Part shown: piece by piece, positions 1 through 6,418 of the stretch | Position numbering within the stretch: position 1 is the stretch's first letter | Layout of the letters: the number at the start of each line of letters is the position of its first letter | Origin: Sulfurovum sp. | GTDB lineage: Bacteria; Campylobacterota; Campylobacteria; Campylobacterales; Sulfurovaceae | NCBI GenBank assembly: GCA_016744875.1 | Contig: JADGDL010000065.1 | Location: 1-6,418 of the forward strand | Direction of reading: 5' to 3' | DNA length: 6,418 nt | Notes under the pieces: model-generated | Told to the model about the DNA's origin: nothing | Databases searched by the model: none | The model's input: the letters and a program-made list of their open reading frames with translations, nothing else | Translations under genes and position numbers: made by a program

Positions 1-87
1 TTTTCTATACCCATTGGCAATAATAAACACACCAACATTTGTATCATTGCCATCAATAGAAAAAGAACTTTCAGTCCTCTTTCTCAC
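1..87 (-). CDS. Possible start of a downstream gene, cut by the window edge
   Basis: Two minus-strand frames stay open from the kinase stop to the edge of the window. One begins with a GTG at 87-85 that overlaps the kinase TAG by one base and runs 29 codons (start read as MRKRTESSFSIDGND); this is a typical arrangement for coupled translation, but no good ribosome binding site precedes it. The other is in the kinase frame and includes an ATG at 53-51 giving MAMIQMLVCLLLPMG, which looks like a signal peptide or membrane helix; AGAGGA at 80-75 is too far upstream to serve it well. I cannot choose between them, nor exclude that this is simply spacer. No terminator hairpin is visible here. Confidence 0.3.
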   Translation of the reverse strand, partial: MRKRTESSFSIDGNDTNVGVFIIANGYRK

Positions 88-3000
88 TAAAGTATTTTCT
101 TTAGTTGCTCCGCTTCAATATTTACATCTAAAACTTCACAGCAAAGATCCTCCACGTCATTAGCGTTTCTCACTAGCATGAATGGTCTAGCATTAGTCTC
201 TCGGATAACATCAGCGATCATGCATTTCATGTCTAAGAACACTGACGGATCGTAAATAACAATTCTGTATTCGTTTACATCTAACATATCCATGAAAGTT
301 TGGCTGTCCTGTGTACTATCTACTTCGTAATCCAGATTGTTCAACACCTTTTGAAGGATATCGGCGAGCAAAGGGACAGGGTGGTAAAGCAAGACATCTA
401 CTTTTCTTTTTGGCCTAGGAGCTGCTACCTTAACAGGTTCTCTAGGGACACTCTTTTTAATTTGAGGGACAGGAACAACTCTTTTCTTCACATCACTAGC
501 TTTCTGCACATCAATGGCTGGAATGTTTTCGTTTCCAACAATCTTGTTAGGGAAATATTCTTTGAGCATCAGGCTTATCTTTTCAAGGTCTAATGGTTTT
601 GAAAGGTAATTATCCATACCTGCAGCGATATACTTTTCTCTGTCCCCTGCTAACGCATTTGCAGTTAATGCAACAATAGGTACATGTGTCTCATCCTTTT
701 CTGACTCATATTCCAAAATAGCTTCCGTTGCCTCAATACCGCCCATAACAGGCATCTGTACATCCATAAATATGAGGTCATAGTTGTTTTCTTTGCGAAA
801 CTCTAGGGCCTCTTGACCGTTGTTCGCAAGCTTTACCTCTAATCCTAAGCCTTGAAGGACATGTTGGATAAGTTTCTGATTGATAATATTATCTTCTGCT
901 ACCAACACTTCCAAGTTCTCAAAAGCAAGTTCATTCACAATGTCTTGTGTCTTTTCTGCCTGCTTATCATACACAACCTCAAGTGACTTAATGGTCTTTG
1001 AAAGATTCACTGGTTTATATAGAATTCTATCGATACTATTCTCAATGGATTCTATGCTTTTCTTCTTATCTCCTGTGGTCATCAATACAACTCTAGTGTC
1101 CACATTGAGTATCTTCTCAAGTTCATCTTTTCTCTGGTGATACTTATGGTCAACAAATACCACATCCGGCAAGTCAGCTTTATCCGCTGCGATCAACTCA
1201 TCTTTACTGTAGAATTTGTATGGAGCTCCTGCATAGCCAATATAACAACCAAGGTTTCTGTCGATTTCCACCGCAGCATCTACATCAGGGATAACGAGCC
1301 CAACACTGTATTTGCTCATATCTGGTGTATATCTCTCGTTATCGAGGGCAACTTTTTCGAATGGTAATGTAAAGTAAAAGGTAGAGCCTTTTCCTTCTTT
1401 ACTTCTTATTTTAAGGTTACCACCCATAAAGTTCACTAACTTGGCAGAAATAGCCAAACCTAGTCCAGTACCACCGAATTTTCTACTTGTGCTAACATCA
1501 GCTTGCGAGAATGCATCAAAGATCTTCTTTTGCTGTTCTTCACTGATACCAATACCGGAGTCCGTTACAGCGAATGTTACAGAATCATATTTCTTACTCT
1601 CTGCTACTTTTGCAATTTTTACATCCACTTTCCCGTGCTCACTTGTGAACTTAATCGCATTGGAGATGAGGTTAATGATGACTTGAGAAATTTTAGTAGG
1701 GTCACCCAACATTGTGGACGGTAATTCTGGATCAATAAATACCCTGAAATCTACATCTTTCTCTGCAGCTTTGGCAGCGTATGATTCTACAGCTGACTCA
1801 AATTTCTCAACAGGATTAAATTCAATACTTTCAAGCTCTATCTTATCTGCTTTAATTTTAGAGAGGTCAAGGATATCGTTCACGATAGTAAGCAGGTTCT
1901 CTGAACTGTTTTCGATTACCGTGATAAATTCTCCTTGCTCATCTGTTACTGCAGTTGACTTAAGAAGTTGCGTAAATCCAACAATACCGTTAAGCGGTGT
2001 TCGGATCTCGTGAGACATGTTTGCAAGGAAAAGGTCCTTTGCCTGGTTTGCCTCTTTAATAGTATTGGTAAGGAACTTGTATATCTCATTGATCTCTCTT
2101 TTGTCGATCAACACTTTCAATTCTCTTTGCTGCTCTAAGCTAAGAACTGCCTCGATGTCTTTCAGTGTATCTTCAAAGAGCTGTTTTTCTTTGTTGATGT
2201 TATAGTAGACAACAAGCAATACCAACAGAAGTATAAATGATACAAGAACACCCATTAGGTGTTGAAATAGTATATTCTCTGTCTTAGAGACGTTATCTGA
2301 TATATATGTGTCTATCGTTGAAGTAAGTATGTTTTGGAATAAATCTATATACTCCAGCTTTTTTTCAACCACAGGTGACCATTCTGCTGATTGTGTTGGA
2401 TATATTCCCATCATTGAGCCATATAAGATGGACACACGGATTTCTGAACCTATTTTGCTAAATTTTTCAGGCGTGATAACCTCATTTAGACTTGCGATAA
2501 CTTCTTTGTTTTGCAATGCAGCAAAAGAAGGTAAATTGTCATTGACCAACAAAGAATCCCACAGTACCAGGTCTTCATTACTCATTTTTTTAGATCCACT
2601 CAGAACAAAAAAGATACCTGTGTTTTCCAACTCGATGTTCTCTTTCAACTTAGAAAAGTCCATATAGGTTTTAAGATAGCCTTTAATCTCAGTCGAAGAC
2701 TCATTTAGCGTGGCCATCTTCATTGCACCAAGTAGAGATTCAAATACGTCTTTGTGGTAGATCTTAAAGAAAATATCTTTGTAATCTGAACTTAGTGTAT
2801 CTACTTTAGTTCTTGCATGCTTTATACCCTTAGCAATAAAAGATAACCGTTTCTGATATACTTTAAAGGCTTTGTTTTCCTTGCTAAACTCATTTATCTT
2901 TGAAAGAGAAGCATCTACATCCGCTCTCGCCTCTTTAACTTTTGAGAAGCCCTTTTCTCCACTTGTACCCATATAGATAGCACTATACATTCTCTCTTGG

Positions 3001-3167
3001 GCTATTTTATCAATAATATCATCTACTGACTCAACAAACTTTGTATTCTTGGAGCCTTTTTGCATCGTATTGTAATCAACATAAGTGATAGATGTATAGT
3101 ATGAGAAGATTCCCAGGACTGCCAGCATAAATACTATTAGAAAAATAAAGACATTTTTGTTATTCAT
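87..3167 (-). CDS. Hybrid histidine kinase with NIT-like periplasmic sensor and three receiver modules
   Basis: A 1026-aa inner-membrane sensor kinase. TM1 spans about 6-24, a periplasmic domain about 30-300, and TM2 about 303-322. The periplasmic part resembles the NIT (nitrate/nitrite sensing) family: AQERMYSAIYMG at 56-67 followed by an R-x-x-x-D pattern near 81-85, a second half around 175-215, and AEWSPVVEKKLEYI at 261-274. A linker (324-378) may be a weak HAMP. HisKA has SHEIRTPLNG with His386; HATPase has N503, DSGIG at 536-540 and GGTGLG at 565-570, all intact. Residues 617-735 form a receiver-like fold with poor active-site conservation (D673, K718). Residues 753-871 are a canonical receiver with E758/D759, phosphoacceptor D802, T835 and K857. 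A Pro/Lys-rich linker (about 890-922) leads to a third receiver-like domain (922-1026) without the acidic pair. No HPt or DNA-binding domain is present, so phosphate must pass to an unseen partner. Last gene of the visible operon. The start is set by the ribosome binding site at 3177-3183. Confidence 0.95.
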   Translation of the reverse strand: MNNKNVFIFLIVFMLAVLGIFSYYTSITYVDYNTMQKGSKNTKFVESVDDIIDKIAQERMYSAIYMGTSGEKGFSKVKEARADVDASLSKINEFSKENKAFKVYQKRLSFIAKGIKHARTKVDTLSSDYKDIFFKIYHKDVFESLLGAMKMATLNESSTEIKGYLKTYMDFSKLKENIELENTGIFFVLSGSKKMSNEDLVLWDSLLVNDNLPSFAALQNKEVIASLNEVITPEKFSKIGSEIRVSILYGSMMGIYPTQSAEWSPVVEKKLEYIDLFQNILTSTIDTYISDNVSKTENILFQHLMGVLVSFILLLVLLVVYYNINKEKQLFEDTLKDIEAVLSLEQQRELKVLIDKREINEIYKFLTNTIKEANQAKDLFLANMSHEIRTPLNGIVGFTQLLKSTAVTDEQGEFITVIENSSENLLTIVNDILDLSKIKADKIELESIEFNPVEKFESAVESYAAKAAEKDVDFRVFIDPELPSTMLGDPTKISQVIINLISNAIKFTSEHGKVDVKIAKVAESKKYDSVTFAVTDSGIGISEEQQKKIFDAFSQADVSTSRKFGGTGLGLAISAKLVNFMGGNLKIRSKEGKGSTFYFTLPFEKVALDNERYTPDMSKYSVGLVIPDVDAAVEIDRNLGCYIGYAGAPYKFYSKDELIAADKADLPDVVFVDHKYHQRKDELEKILNVDTRVVLMTTGDKKKSIESIENSIDRILYKPVNLSKTIKSLEVVYDKQAEKTQDIVNELAFENLEVLVAEDNIINQKLIQHVLQGLGLEVKLANNGQEALEFRKENNYDLIFMDVQMPVMGGIEATEAILEYESEKDETHVPIVALTANALAGDREKYIAAGMDNYLSKPLDLEKISLMLKEYFPNKIVGNENIPAIDVQKASDVKKRVVPVPQIKKSVPREPVKVAAPRPKRKVDVLLYHPVPLLADILQKVLNNLDYEVDSTQDSQTFMDMLDVNEYRIVIYDPSVFLDMKCMIADVIRETNARPFMLVRNANDVEDLCCEVLDVNIEAEQLKKIL

Positions 3168-3176
3168 AATTTTCAT

Positions 3177-3183
3177 TCCTCCC
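3177..3183 (-). promoter_or_regulatory. Strong ribosome binding site of the kinase gene
   Basis: On the minus strand GGGAGGA follows directly after the TAA of the preceding gene (3186-3184). It is 9 bases before the ATG at 3167 and touches the ATG at 3176, so 3167 is the better start. A still longer version beginning at 3227 would overlap the preceding gene by 44 bases and would put a non-hydrophobic extension before TM1. Confidence 0.8.
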
Positions 3184-4005
3184 TTATTGGTTTTTACTAT
3201 GGTGAAGTGCAATCTTTGAAACCACATTCTCTAAATGCTCAACGGATACAAACATAAGCTTCGGAATAAACAAATCATCTGACTCTGCCAAGAACTTTTT
3301 ATTAGCTTCCCATGACACATTCATCTTAACCTGTTGTGCAGATTCTTCTGAAGGATATTCATATAGGTTGATAATCTGTATGTTCTTTTCAAATTGACTA
3401 ATAGAGTCCTGCATAGCTTCTTTGTTTGTTTTGTTGTTAAATCCTGTATGGAGTGCCATATAATACTTTGTTACCCTCTCAAGCAAATATCCCATTTCTT
3501 TTGTGATCATCAACATTTTTTCTTCTTCAGAAAAGTCATATTTGTGTGCAGAGGCAATTGAGTCGGCTCCTTCAAGCAATGTTTCACTATAGTCAAGCAT
3601 TAAAGCTGCATTCTCACTAGAAGGTGTGTTGTTAAATATTTCTTCAATTTGATCCTTACTGTAGGCAAGGAACTCAAGAACATCTTTTGTATCGCTATCT
3701 TTTGTTGTTGTCACAATGATCCTGAAATCATCATTGAGTAAAAGGAGTGCTTTACTCAGTTCACGTTTCACTTCTAGTTTATTTGGATTCTTATAGAAGA
3801 AGAGATAATCTTTAACCATTTTTTGACTAAGATATCTAATGTTTTCAGAGGCCTCTATGACTTTAATGTCACCTCTGGTAGCAGAGATAACTTCTTTTAC
3901 GGGCACCTCTTTCTTAAGCTCATCGATCACAGGCTTTGTAGCATTTACCTCGGCAAACAAACTCACCCCTGCTAGGAAAAAGCTCGTGTATAATAATTTT
4001 TTCAT
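3184..4005 (-). CDS. Secreted protein with degenerate duplicated PilJ-type motifs
   Basis: A 273-aa protein with a signal peptide (MKK start, hydrophobic residues 4-17, likely cut after LFA at 18) and no further membrane segment. It keeps the two-repeat helical plan of the three genes before it but both motifs have drifted. The first reads ASENIRYLSQK (52-62) followed by KDYL: the Gly is replaced by Glu, the central Arg (R57) is kept and the last Arg is Lys. The second reads TKEMGYLLER (168-177) followed by VTKYY, and its central Arg is replaced by Gly172. The link to the family is also supported by LDYSETLLEG at 137-146, matching the third paralog. An acidic/Lys insertion at about 20-45 after the signal peptide is peculiar to it. 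Its place directly before the kinase, with a 16-base gap, suggests a role in signal transfer or as a partner subunit rather than direct ligand binding; this is inference. The ATG at 4005 has AAGG at 4016-4013 and GGAG at 4011-4008 upstream, overlapping the previous stop. Confidence 0.88.
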   Translation of the reverse strand: MKKLLYTSFFLAGVSLFAEVNATKPVIDELKKEVPVKEVISATRGDIKVIEASENIRYLSQKMVKDYLFFYKNPNKLEVKRELSKALLLLNDDFRIIVTTTKDSDTKDVLEFLAYSKDQIEEIFNNTPSSENAALMLDYSETLLEGADSIASAHKYDFSEEEKMLMITKEMGYLLERVTKYYMALHTGFNNKTNKEAMQDSISQFEKNIQIINLYEYPSEESAQQVKMNVSWEANKKFLAESDDLFIPKLMFVSVEHLENVVSKIALHHSKNQ

Positions 4006-4014
4006 AACTCCGCC

Positions 4015-4821
4015 TTACTTATAAAGTTCTACATAGAGCCCGGTAACAGTGTTCATTTTTTTTGTAATGTTGTCTGTCGTATTGAAAACGATCAATGGTA
4101 ATCCACCTTTTTCAATATTCAGGTAGAACTTGTATACGATCTTCCAAAGTCTATCGATCTGATTAAGATTTCTGTTTATCTCCGGAGTATTCGCCGGGTT
4201 TGCCATAAGTGTCTCGTGAGTCTCAGTAAACAGTTTTACCGCTGCTTTCATTTGGTCCACGGTATTTTTATCTTTAATGCCAGACTGGTAAGCGATATAA
4301 TATTTGGCTATACGCTGAGAAAGCATACGTTGTCTACCGGATATATCGACAACTTTAGATTCCTTTATCTTAACTGTATCTTTAAGTGAGGCAACAACAT
4401 ATTGACTCCCTTCTAACATTGATTCACTAAGGTCAATTACAAGTTGAGCATTGTCAACATTGAACTCATCATTTGCTGTAGCACTAAAGTCTTCCGTACT
4501 CATCTCAACGAATGCAAGAAGGTTTTTGATCTCAGGATCATTGATAGACTCTACCAATGTCTTATGTGCGGTCTGTAGTTCCGTCAAAGAGTCCTGTAGT
4601 TGTTTGTTCGCTTTAGCAGTTGCAACCTTGTTACCTGAATAGAGATAATCTTTTGCAATACGCTGAGAAAGCATTCTCTGTTTACCAGCCATATCTATTA
4701 GTTTTACTGTATCCGAGATAACCACTGCATCCGTAGATACCTGTTCAGCAATTGCTTGTCCAGATAGCCCCAATACTGCAACTGCAACTAAACTCATTTT
4801 TTTGATCATATTGTTTTTCAT
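4015..4821 (-). CDS. Secreted PilJ/NarX-P-box-like helical protein, third paralog
   Basis: A 268-aa protein with a textbook signal peptide (KK at 7-8, hydrophobic core about 10-20, cut after AIA at 25) and no other membrane segment. The two PilJ-type motifs are AGKQRMLSQR at 45-54 and SGRQRMLSQR at 161-170, followed by IAKDYL and IAKYYI; both central arginines (R49, R165) are present. Outside the motifs it differs strongly from copies 1 and 2, but the C-terminus (P-L-I, then MNTVTGLYV at about 256-264) aligns with theirs. A middle segment, IDLSESMLEG at about 129-138, is shared with the following gene (LDYSETLLEG), so it is intermediate between the tandem pair and the degenerate fourth protein. 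Three in-frame ATGs exist (4827, 4821, 4809). The one at 4821 is chosen because AAGGA at 4833-4829 is 7 bases upstream, whereas 4827 is only 1 base away. The function as a periplasmic binding or sensor protein is inferred. Confidence 0.92.
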   Translation of the reverse strand: MKNNMIKKMSLVAVAVLGLSGQAIAEQVSTDAVVISDTVKLIDMAGKQRMLSQRIAKDYLYSGNKVATAKANKQLQDSLTELQTAHKTLVESINDPEIKNLLAFVEMSTEDFSATANDEFNVDNAQLVIDLSESMLEGSQYVVASLKDTVKIKESKVVDISGRQRMLSQRIAKYYIAYQSGIKDKNTVDQMKAAVKLFTETHETLMANPANTPEINRNLNQIDRLWKIVYKFYLNIEKGGLPLIVFNTTDNITKKMNTVTGLYVELYK

Positions 4822-4828
4822 TTTCATT

Positions 4829-4833
4829 TCCTT
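4829..4833 (-). promoter_or_regulatory. Ribosome binding site deciding the start of the third paralog
   Basis: AAGGA immediately follows the TAA (4836-4834) of the upstream gene. Its 7-base spacing to the ATG at 4821 is normal, while the ATG at 4827 is a single base away, so the protein most likely begins MKNNMIKK. Confidence 0.7.
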
Positions 4834-5616
4834 TTACTTGGTTTCTAAAGCAACATATGCTTGCGTTGCGCTATTCATATTTTTCAAAATATCATTTGAT
4901 TTTTTGGATATCAGTGTCGGAACATACTTAGACTTTGATTTGTTCATCATCTCAAAGAACATAAATGACCTATTTACTTTTGTTAAAAGTTTTGAGATCT
5001 CTTCTGTATTTAACTCGGACTTTTCAAGTTCAACCATTGAGGTTTTGAACAGTTCCATAGCTTTGTCCATCTTGATCTTAAACTGAGGGTCATCTACACC
5101 CCACACTTTGATCATATATAGACCTGCCATTCTTTGAGATAGCATTCTTTGTCTTCCAGACATATTCACGATTGCACCTGACGCACTTCCTGACTCTTTA
5201 GCAAAGAGTTGTGTCGAAGTATTAGCAGCTTTTAAAAGTGCTTCAAGATCTTCCTGGAGTTTTCCTACTTTCTCTTTTGTTGCCTCTTGAGACAGTGTGA
5301 CCTTTAAAGGTTTCCAAAGTGTTTTGACTTTTTCCAAGCTCTGTTTTGTGTCATCGTTTTTTGCATACGCCTGAAGTGCTGTTAATGCATCTTCAAAATC
5401 ACTGGATATCTTTTTAAGATCTTCATCTGGCTTACCGTATGTATTTTTCATACCGACCATCGCGTAGTTTTTCAACATACGCTGGGTAAACATTCTTTGC
5501 TTTCCTGCAATATCTACAGCCTGTGCTGCGCTGCTGATCTCTATAGCAGAAACTGAACCACTAAATAAACAGGCTATCGCTAATCCTCTCACTATTGTCC
5601 TTGATTTTAATATCAT
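4834..5616 (-). CDS. Secreted PilJ/NarX-P-box-like helical protein, copy 2
   Basis: A 260-aa protein, clearly paralogous to the preceding gene: aligned by eye they match end to end after the signal peptide, with well over half of residues identical and almost no gaps. The signal peptide has a hydrophobic core at about 11-20 and a likely cut after SVSA at 24; the rest is soluble and helical. PilJ-type motifs are AGKQRMFTQR at 37-46 and SGRQRMLSQR at 153-162, with central arginines R41 and R157. The segment FMFFEMMNKSKSK at 218-230 is identical to that in copy 1, as is KVWGVDDPQFK at about 170-180; the stretch between the motifs (about 80-150) is less conserved. The start is well supported: AGAGG lies 6 bases before the ATG and overlaps the TAG of the previous gene, with only 9 bases between genes, so translation is probably coupled. 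A periplasmic ligand-binding role is inferred from the domain family. Confidence 0.93.
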   Translation of the reverse strand: MILKSRTIVRGLAIACLFSGSVSAIEISSAAQAVDIAGKQRMFTQRMLKNYAMVGMKNTYGKPDEDLKKISSDFEDALTALQAYAKNDDTKQSLEKVKTLWKPLKVTLSQEATKEKVGKLQEDLEALLKAANTSTQLFAKESGSASGAIVNMSGRQRMLSQRMAGLYMIKVWGVDDPQFKIKMDKAMELFKTSMVELEKSELNTEEISKLLTKVNRSFMFFEMMNKSKSKYVPTLISKKSNDILKNMNSATQAYVALETK

Positions 5617-5625
5617 CTCAGACCT

Positions 5626-6411
5626 CTACTTGTTATCTTCCACAACATAAAGACCTGTTGCAGTATTCATATCTCTTAAGATATCATTTGATTTTTTATA
5701 GATAAGCGTTGGGATAAACTTTGATTTTGACTTGTTCATCATTTCGAAGAACATAAAAGATTTTTTTGACTTTTTCAATAAAGCATCGATCTCAGGCGTA
5801 TTCATTTCTGATGCCATAAGTTTTTCCTGAGAAGTTTTGAACAGCTCTAATGCACCATCCATTTTCTTTTTAAATTGTGGATCATCAACTCCCCACACTT
5901 TCAACATATATAGACTTGCCATACGCTGAGACAACATTCTTTGTCTTCCTGAGATATTAATGATCTCACCAGAAGCTTTACCTATCTGTTTAGCAAAAAG
6001 CCCAACAGCTTCATTTGATTGTTTAAGTAATGCTTCTAAGTCTTCTTGCATTTTTCCTGCATTTTCTTTGCTGGGAGTTTCATTGAGAGCTACTTTAATT
6101 GGTCCCCAAAGAACTTTTACTTTTTGTAAACTTTCTCCAGTCGCTTTATCAGTATTAAACGCTATTAAAGAATCTAAATGGTTTTCAAATGCTGCCATTA
6201 TTTTTTTTAGATCTTGGTCGGGTTTACCAAAATTGTTTTCTAGTCCAACCATGGCATAATCTTTAAGCATACGTTGCGTAAACATTCTTTGTTTTCCAGA
6301 AACATCTACCGCATGGGACAGATCTTTTATTTCCAGTCCAAAGCTATAGCTACACAGTAAAGAGGGTAGAAGTACTATTTTTATAGCCTTCTTAACGGTT
6401 AGTGTCATCAT
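5626..6411 (-). CDS. Secreted PilJ/NarX-P-box-like helical protein, copy 1
   Basis: First visible gene of the operon, encoding a 261-aa protein. An N-terminal signal peptide (Lys-rich start, hydrophobic residues about 12-22, likely cleavage after SFG at 25) and no later hydrophobic segment suggest a soluble periplasmic protein. It contains two copies of the PilJ-type motif: SGKQRMFTQR at 38-47 and SGRQRMLSQR at 154-163, each followed by a helix with a conserved Tyr. This motif matches the P-box region of nitrate/nitrite sensors, where the central Arg (here R42 and R158) contributes to anion binding in NarX. A C-terminal block at about 217-256 (FMFFEMMNKSKSK, then a PTLI segment and MNTATGLYV) is shared with the next gene. 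PilJ domains normally sit at the front of chemoreceptors or kinases; here there is no output domain. Ligand and role are inferred, not shown. Two adjacent ATG codons (6411 and 6408) are possible starts; GGA at 6418-6416 is better spaced for 6408. The upstream region is cut off. Confidence 0.92.
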   Translation of the reverse strand: MMTLTVKKAIKIVLLPSLLCSYSFGLEIKDLSHAVDVSGKQRMFTQRMLKDYAMVGLENNFGKPDQDLKKIMAAFENHLDSLIAFNTDKATGESLQKVKVLWGPIKVALNETPSKENAGKMQEDLEALLKQSNEAVGLFAKQIGKASGEIINISGRQRMLSQRMASLYMLKVWGVDDPQFKKKMDGALELFKTSQEKLMASEMNTPEIDALLKKSKKSFMFFEMMNKSKSKFIPTLIYKKSNDILRDMNTATGLYVVEDNK

Positions 6412-6418
6412 TATATCC

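Larger units (their letters stand above)
4834..6411 (-). repeat. Tandem gene duplication of the secreted PilJ-type protein
   Basis: Two adjacent genes of 261 and 260 codons encode proteins that align almost without gaps. Long identical runs include GKQRMFTQRMLK, SGRQRMLSQRMA, KVWGVDDPQFK, FMFFEMMNKSKSK and KKSNDIL. Signal peptides and the region between the two motifs have diverged, so the duplication is not recent. Each protein is itself an internal two-fold repeat, with motifs about 116 residues apart. Confidence 0.85.

Noticed and set aside
300..2667. Plus-strand open frames of 60-119 codons within the kinase gene (for example 1714-2013 and 2308-2667)
   Set aside because: They are antisense to a well-supported coding region, show no recognisable domain and have no operon context.
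87..3167. Naming the kinase NarX or NarQ
   Set aside because: It lacks the P-box in its own sensor region and is a hybrid HisKA kinase with receivers, unlike the NarX/NarQ architecture.
3168..3227. N-terminal extension of the kinase starting at 3227
   Set aside because: It would overlap the preceding gene by 44 bases, lies before a strong GGGAGGA site, and adds 20 residues ahead of an otherwise normal first membrane helix.
5960..6259. Plus-strand open frame of 99 codons opposite copy 1
   Set aside because: It lies antisense to a conserved paralogous gene and has no recognisable domain.
4834..6411. Lipoprotein anchoring via Cys16 (copy 2) or Cys20 (copy 1)
   Set aside because: Residues before these cysteines (LAIA and PSLL) do not fit a good lipobox, and ordinary signal peptidase I sites follow.
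3184..6411. Calling the secreted proteins chemoreceptors because of the PilJ-type domain
   Set aside because: They lack a second membrane helix, HAMP and the cytoplasmic methyl-accepting signalling domain; full-length frames end at 260-273 aa.

Overview
The window is a compact, one-directional gene cluster on the minus strand. In transcription order (right to left) it holds four secreted, all-helical proteins of 260-273 aa, then a 1026-aa membrane-bound hybrid histidine kinase. Gaps between genes are 9-17 bases, and each ribosome binding site overlaps or abuts the preceding stop codon, so this looks like one operon. Its promoter must lie beyond the right edge (past 6418), and no terminator is visible at the left end. 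There is no RNA gene, mobile element, CRISPR array or long non-coding stretch.

The first three secreted proteins (5626-6411, 4834-5616, 4015-4821) each carry two copies of a G-[KR]-Q-R-M-x-[ST]-Q-R motif about 116 residues apart. This is the signature of the PilJ-type sensor domain (N-terminal domain of type IV pilus chemotaxis transducers), which is related to the P-box of the nitrate/nitrite sensors NarX and NarQ. The first two proteins are clearly tandem duplicates; the third is more distant. The fourth (3184-4005) has the same layout but both motifs are eroded. All four have signal peptides and no later membrane segment or output domain, so they are probably free periplasmic proteins.

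The kinase (87-3167) has two membrane helices around a periplasmic region that resembles the NIT (nitrate/nitrite-sensing) domain. The cytoplasmic part has a complete HisKA/HATPase core, a degenerate receiver, one fully canonical receiver and a third degenerate receiver-like C-terminus. It has neither an HPt nor a DNA-binding domain. The start of another gene may overlap the kinase stop codon at the left edge.

The working idea, which is inference, is that the soluble PilJ-type proteins bind a small anion (nitrate or nitrite is the obvious candidate) or another ligand in the periplasm and modulate the NIT-domain kinase. The moderately AT-rich DNA, tight gene packing, many multi-domain sensors of this style and secreted PilJ-domain proteins fit a Gram-negative bacterium, most plausibly a Campylobacterota member of the Sulfurimonas/Sulfurovum kind, but the window contains no taxonomic marker.
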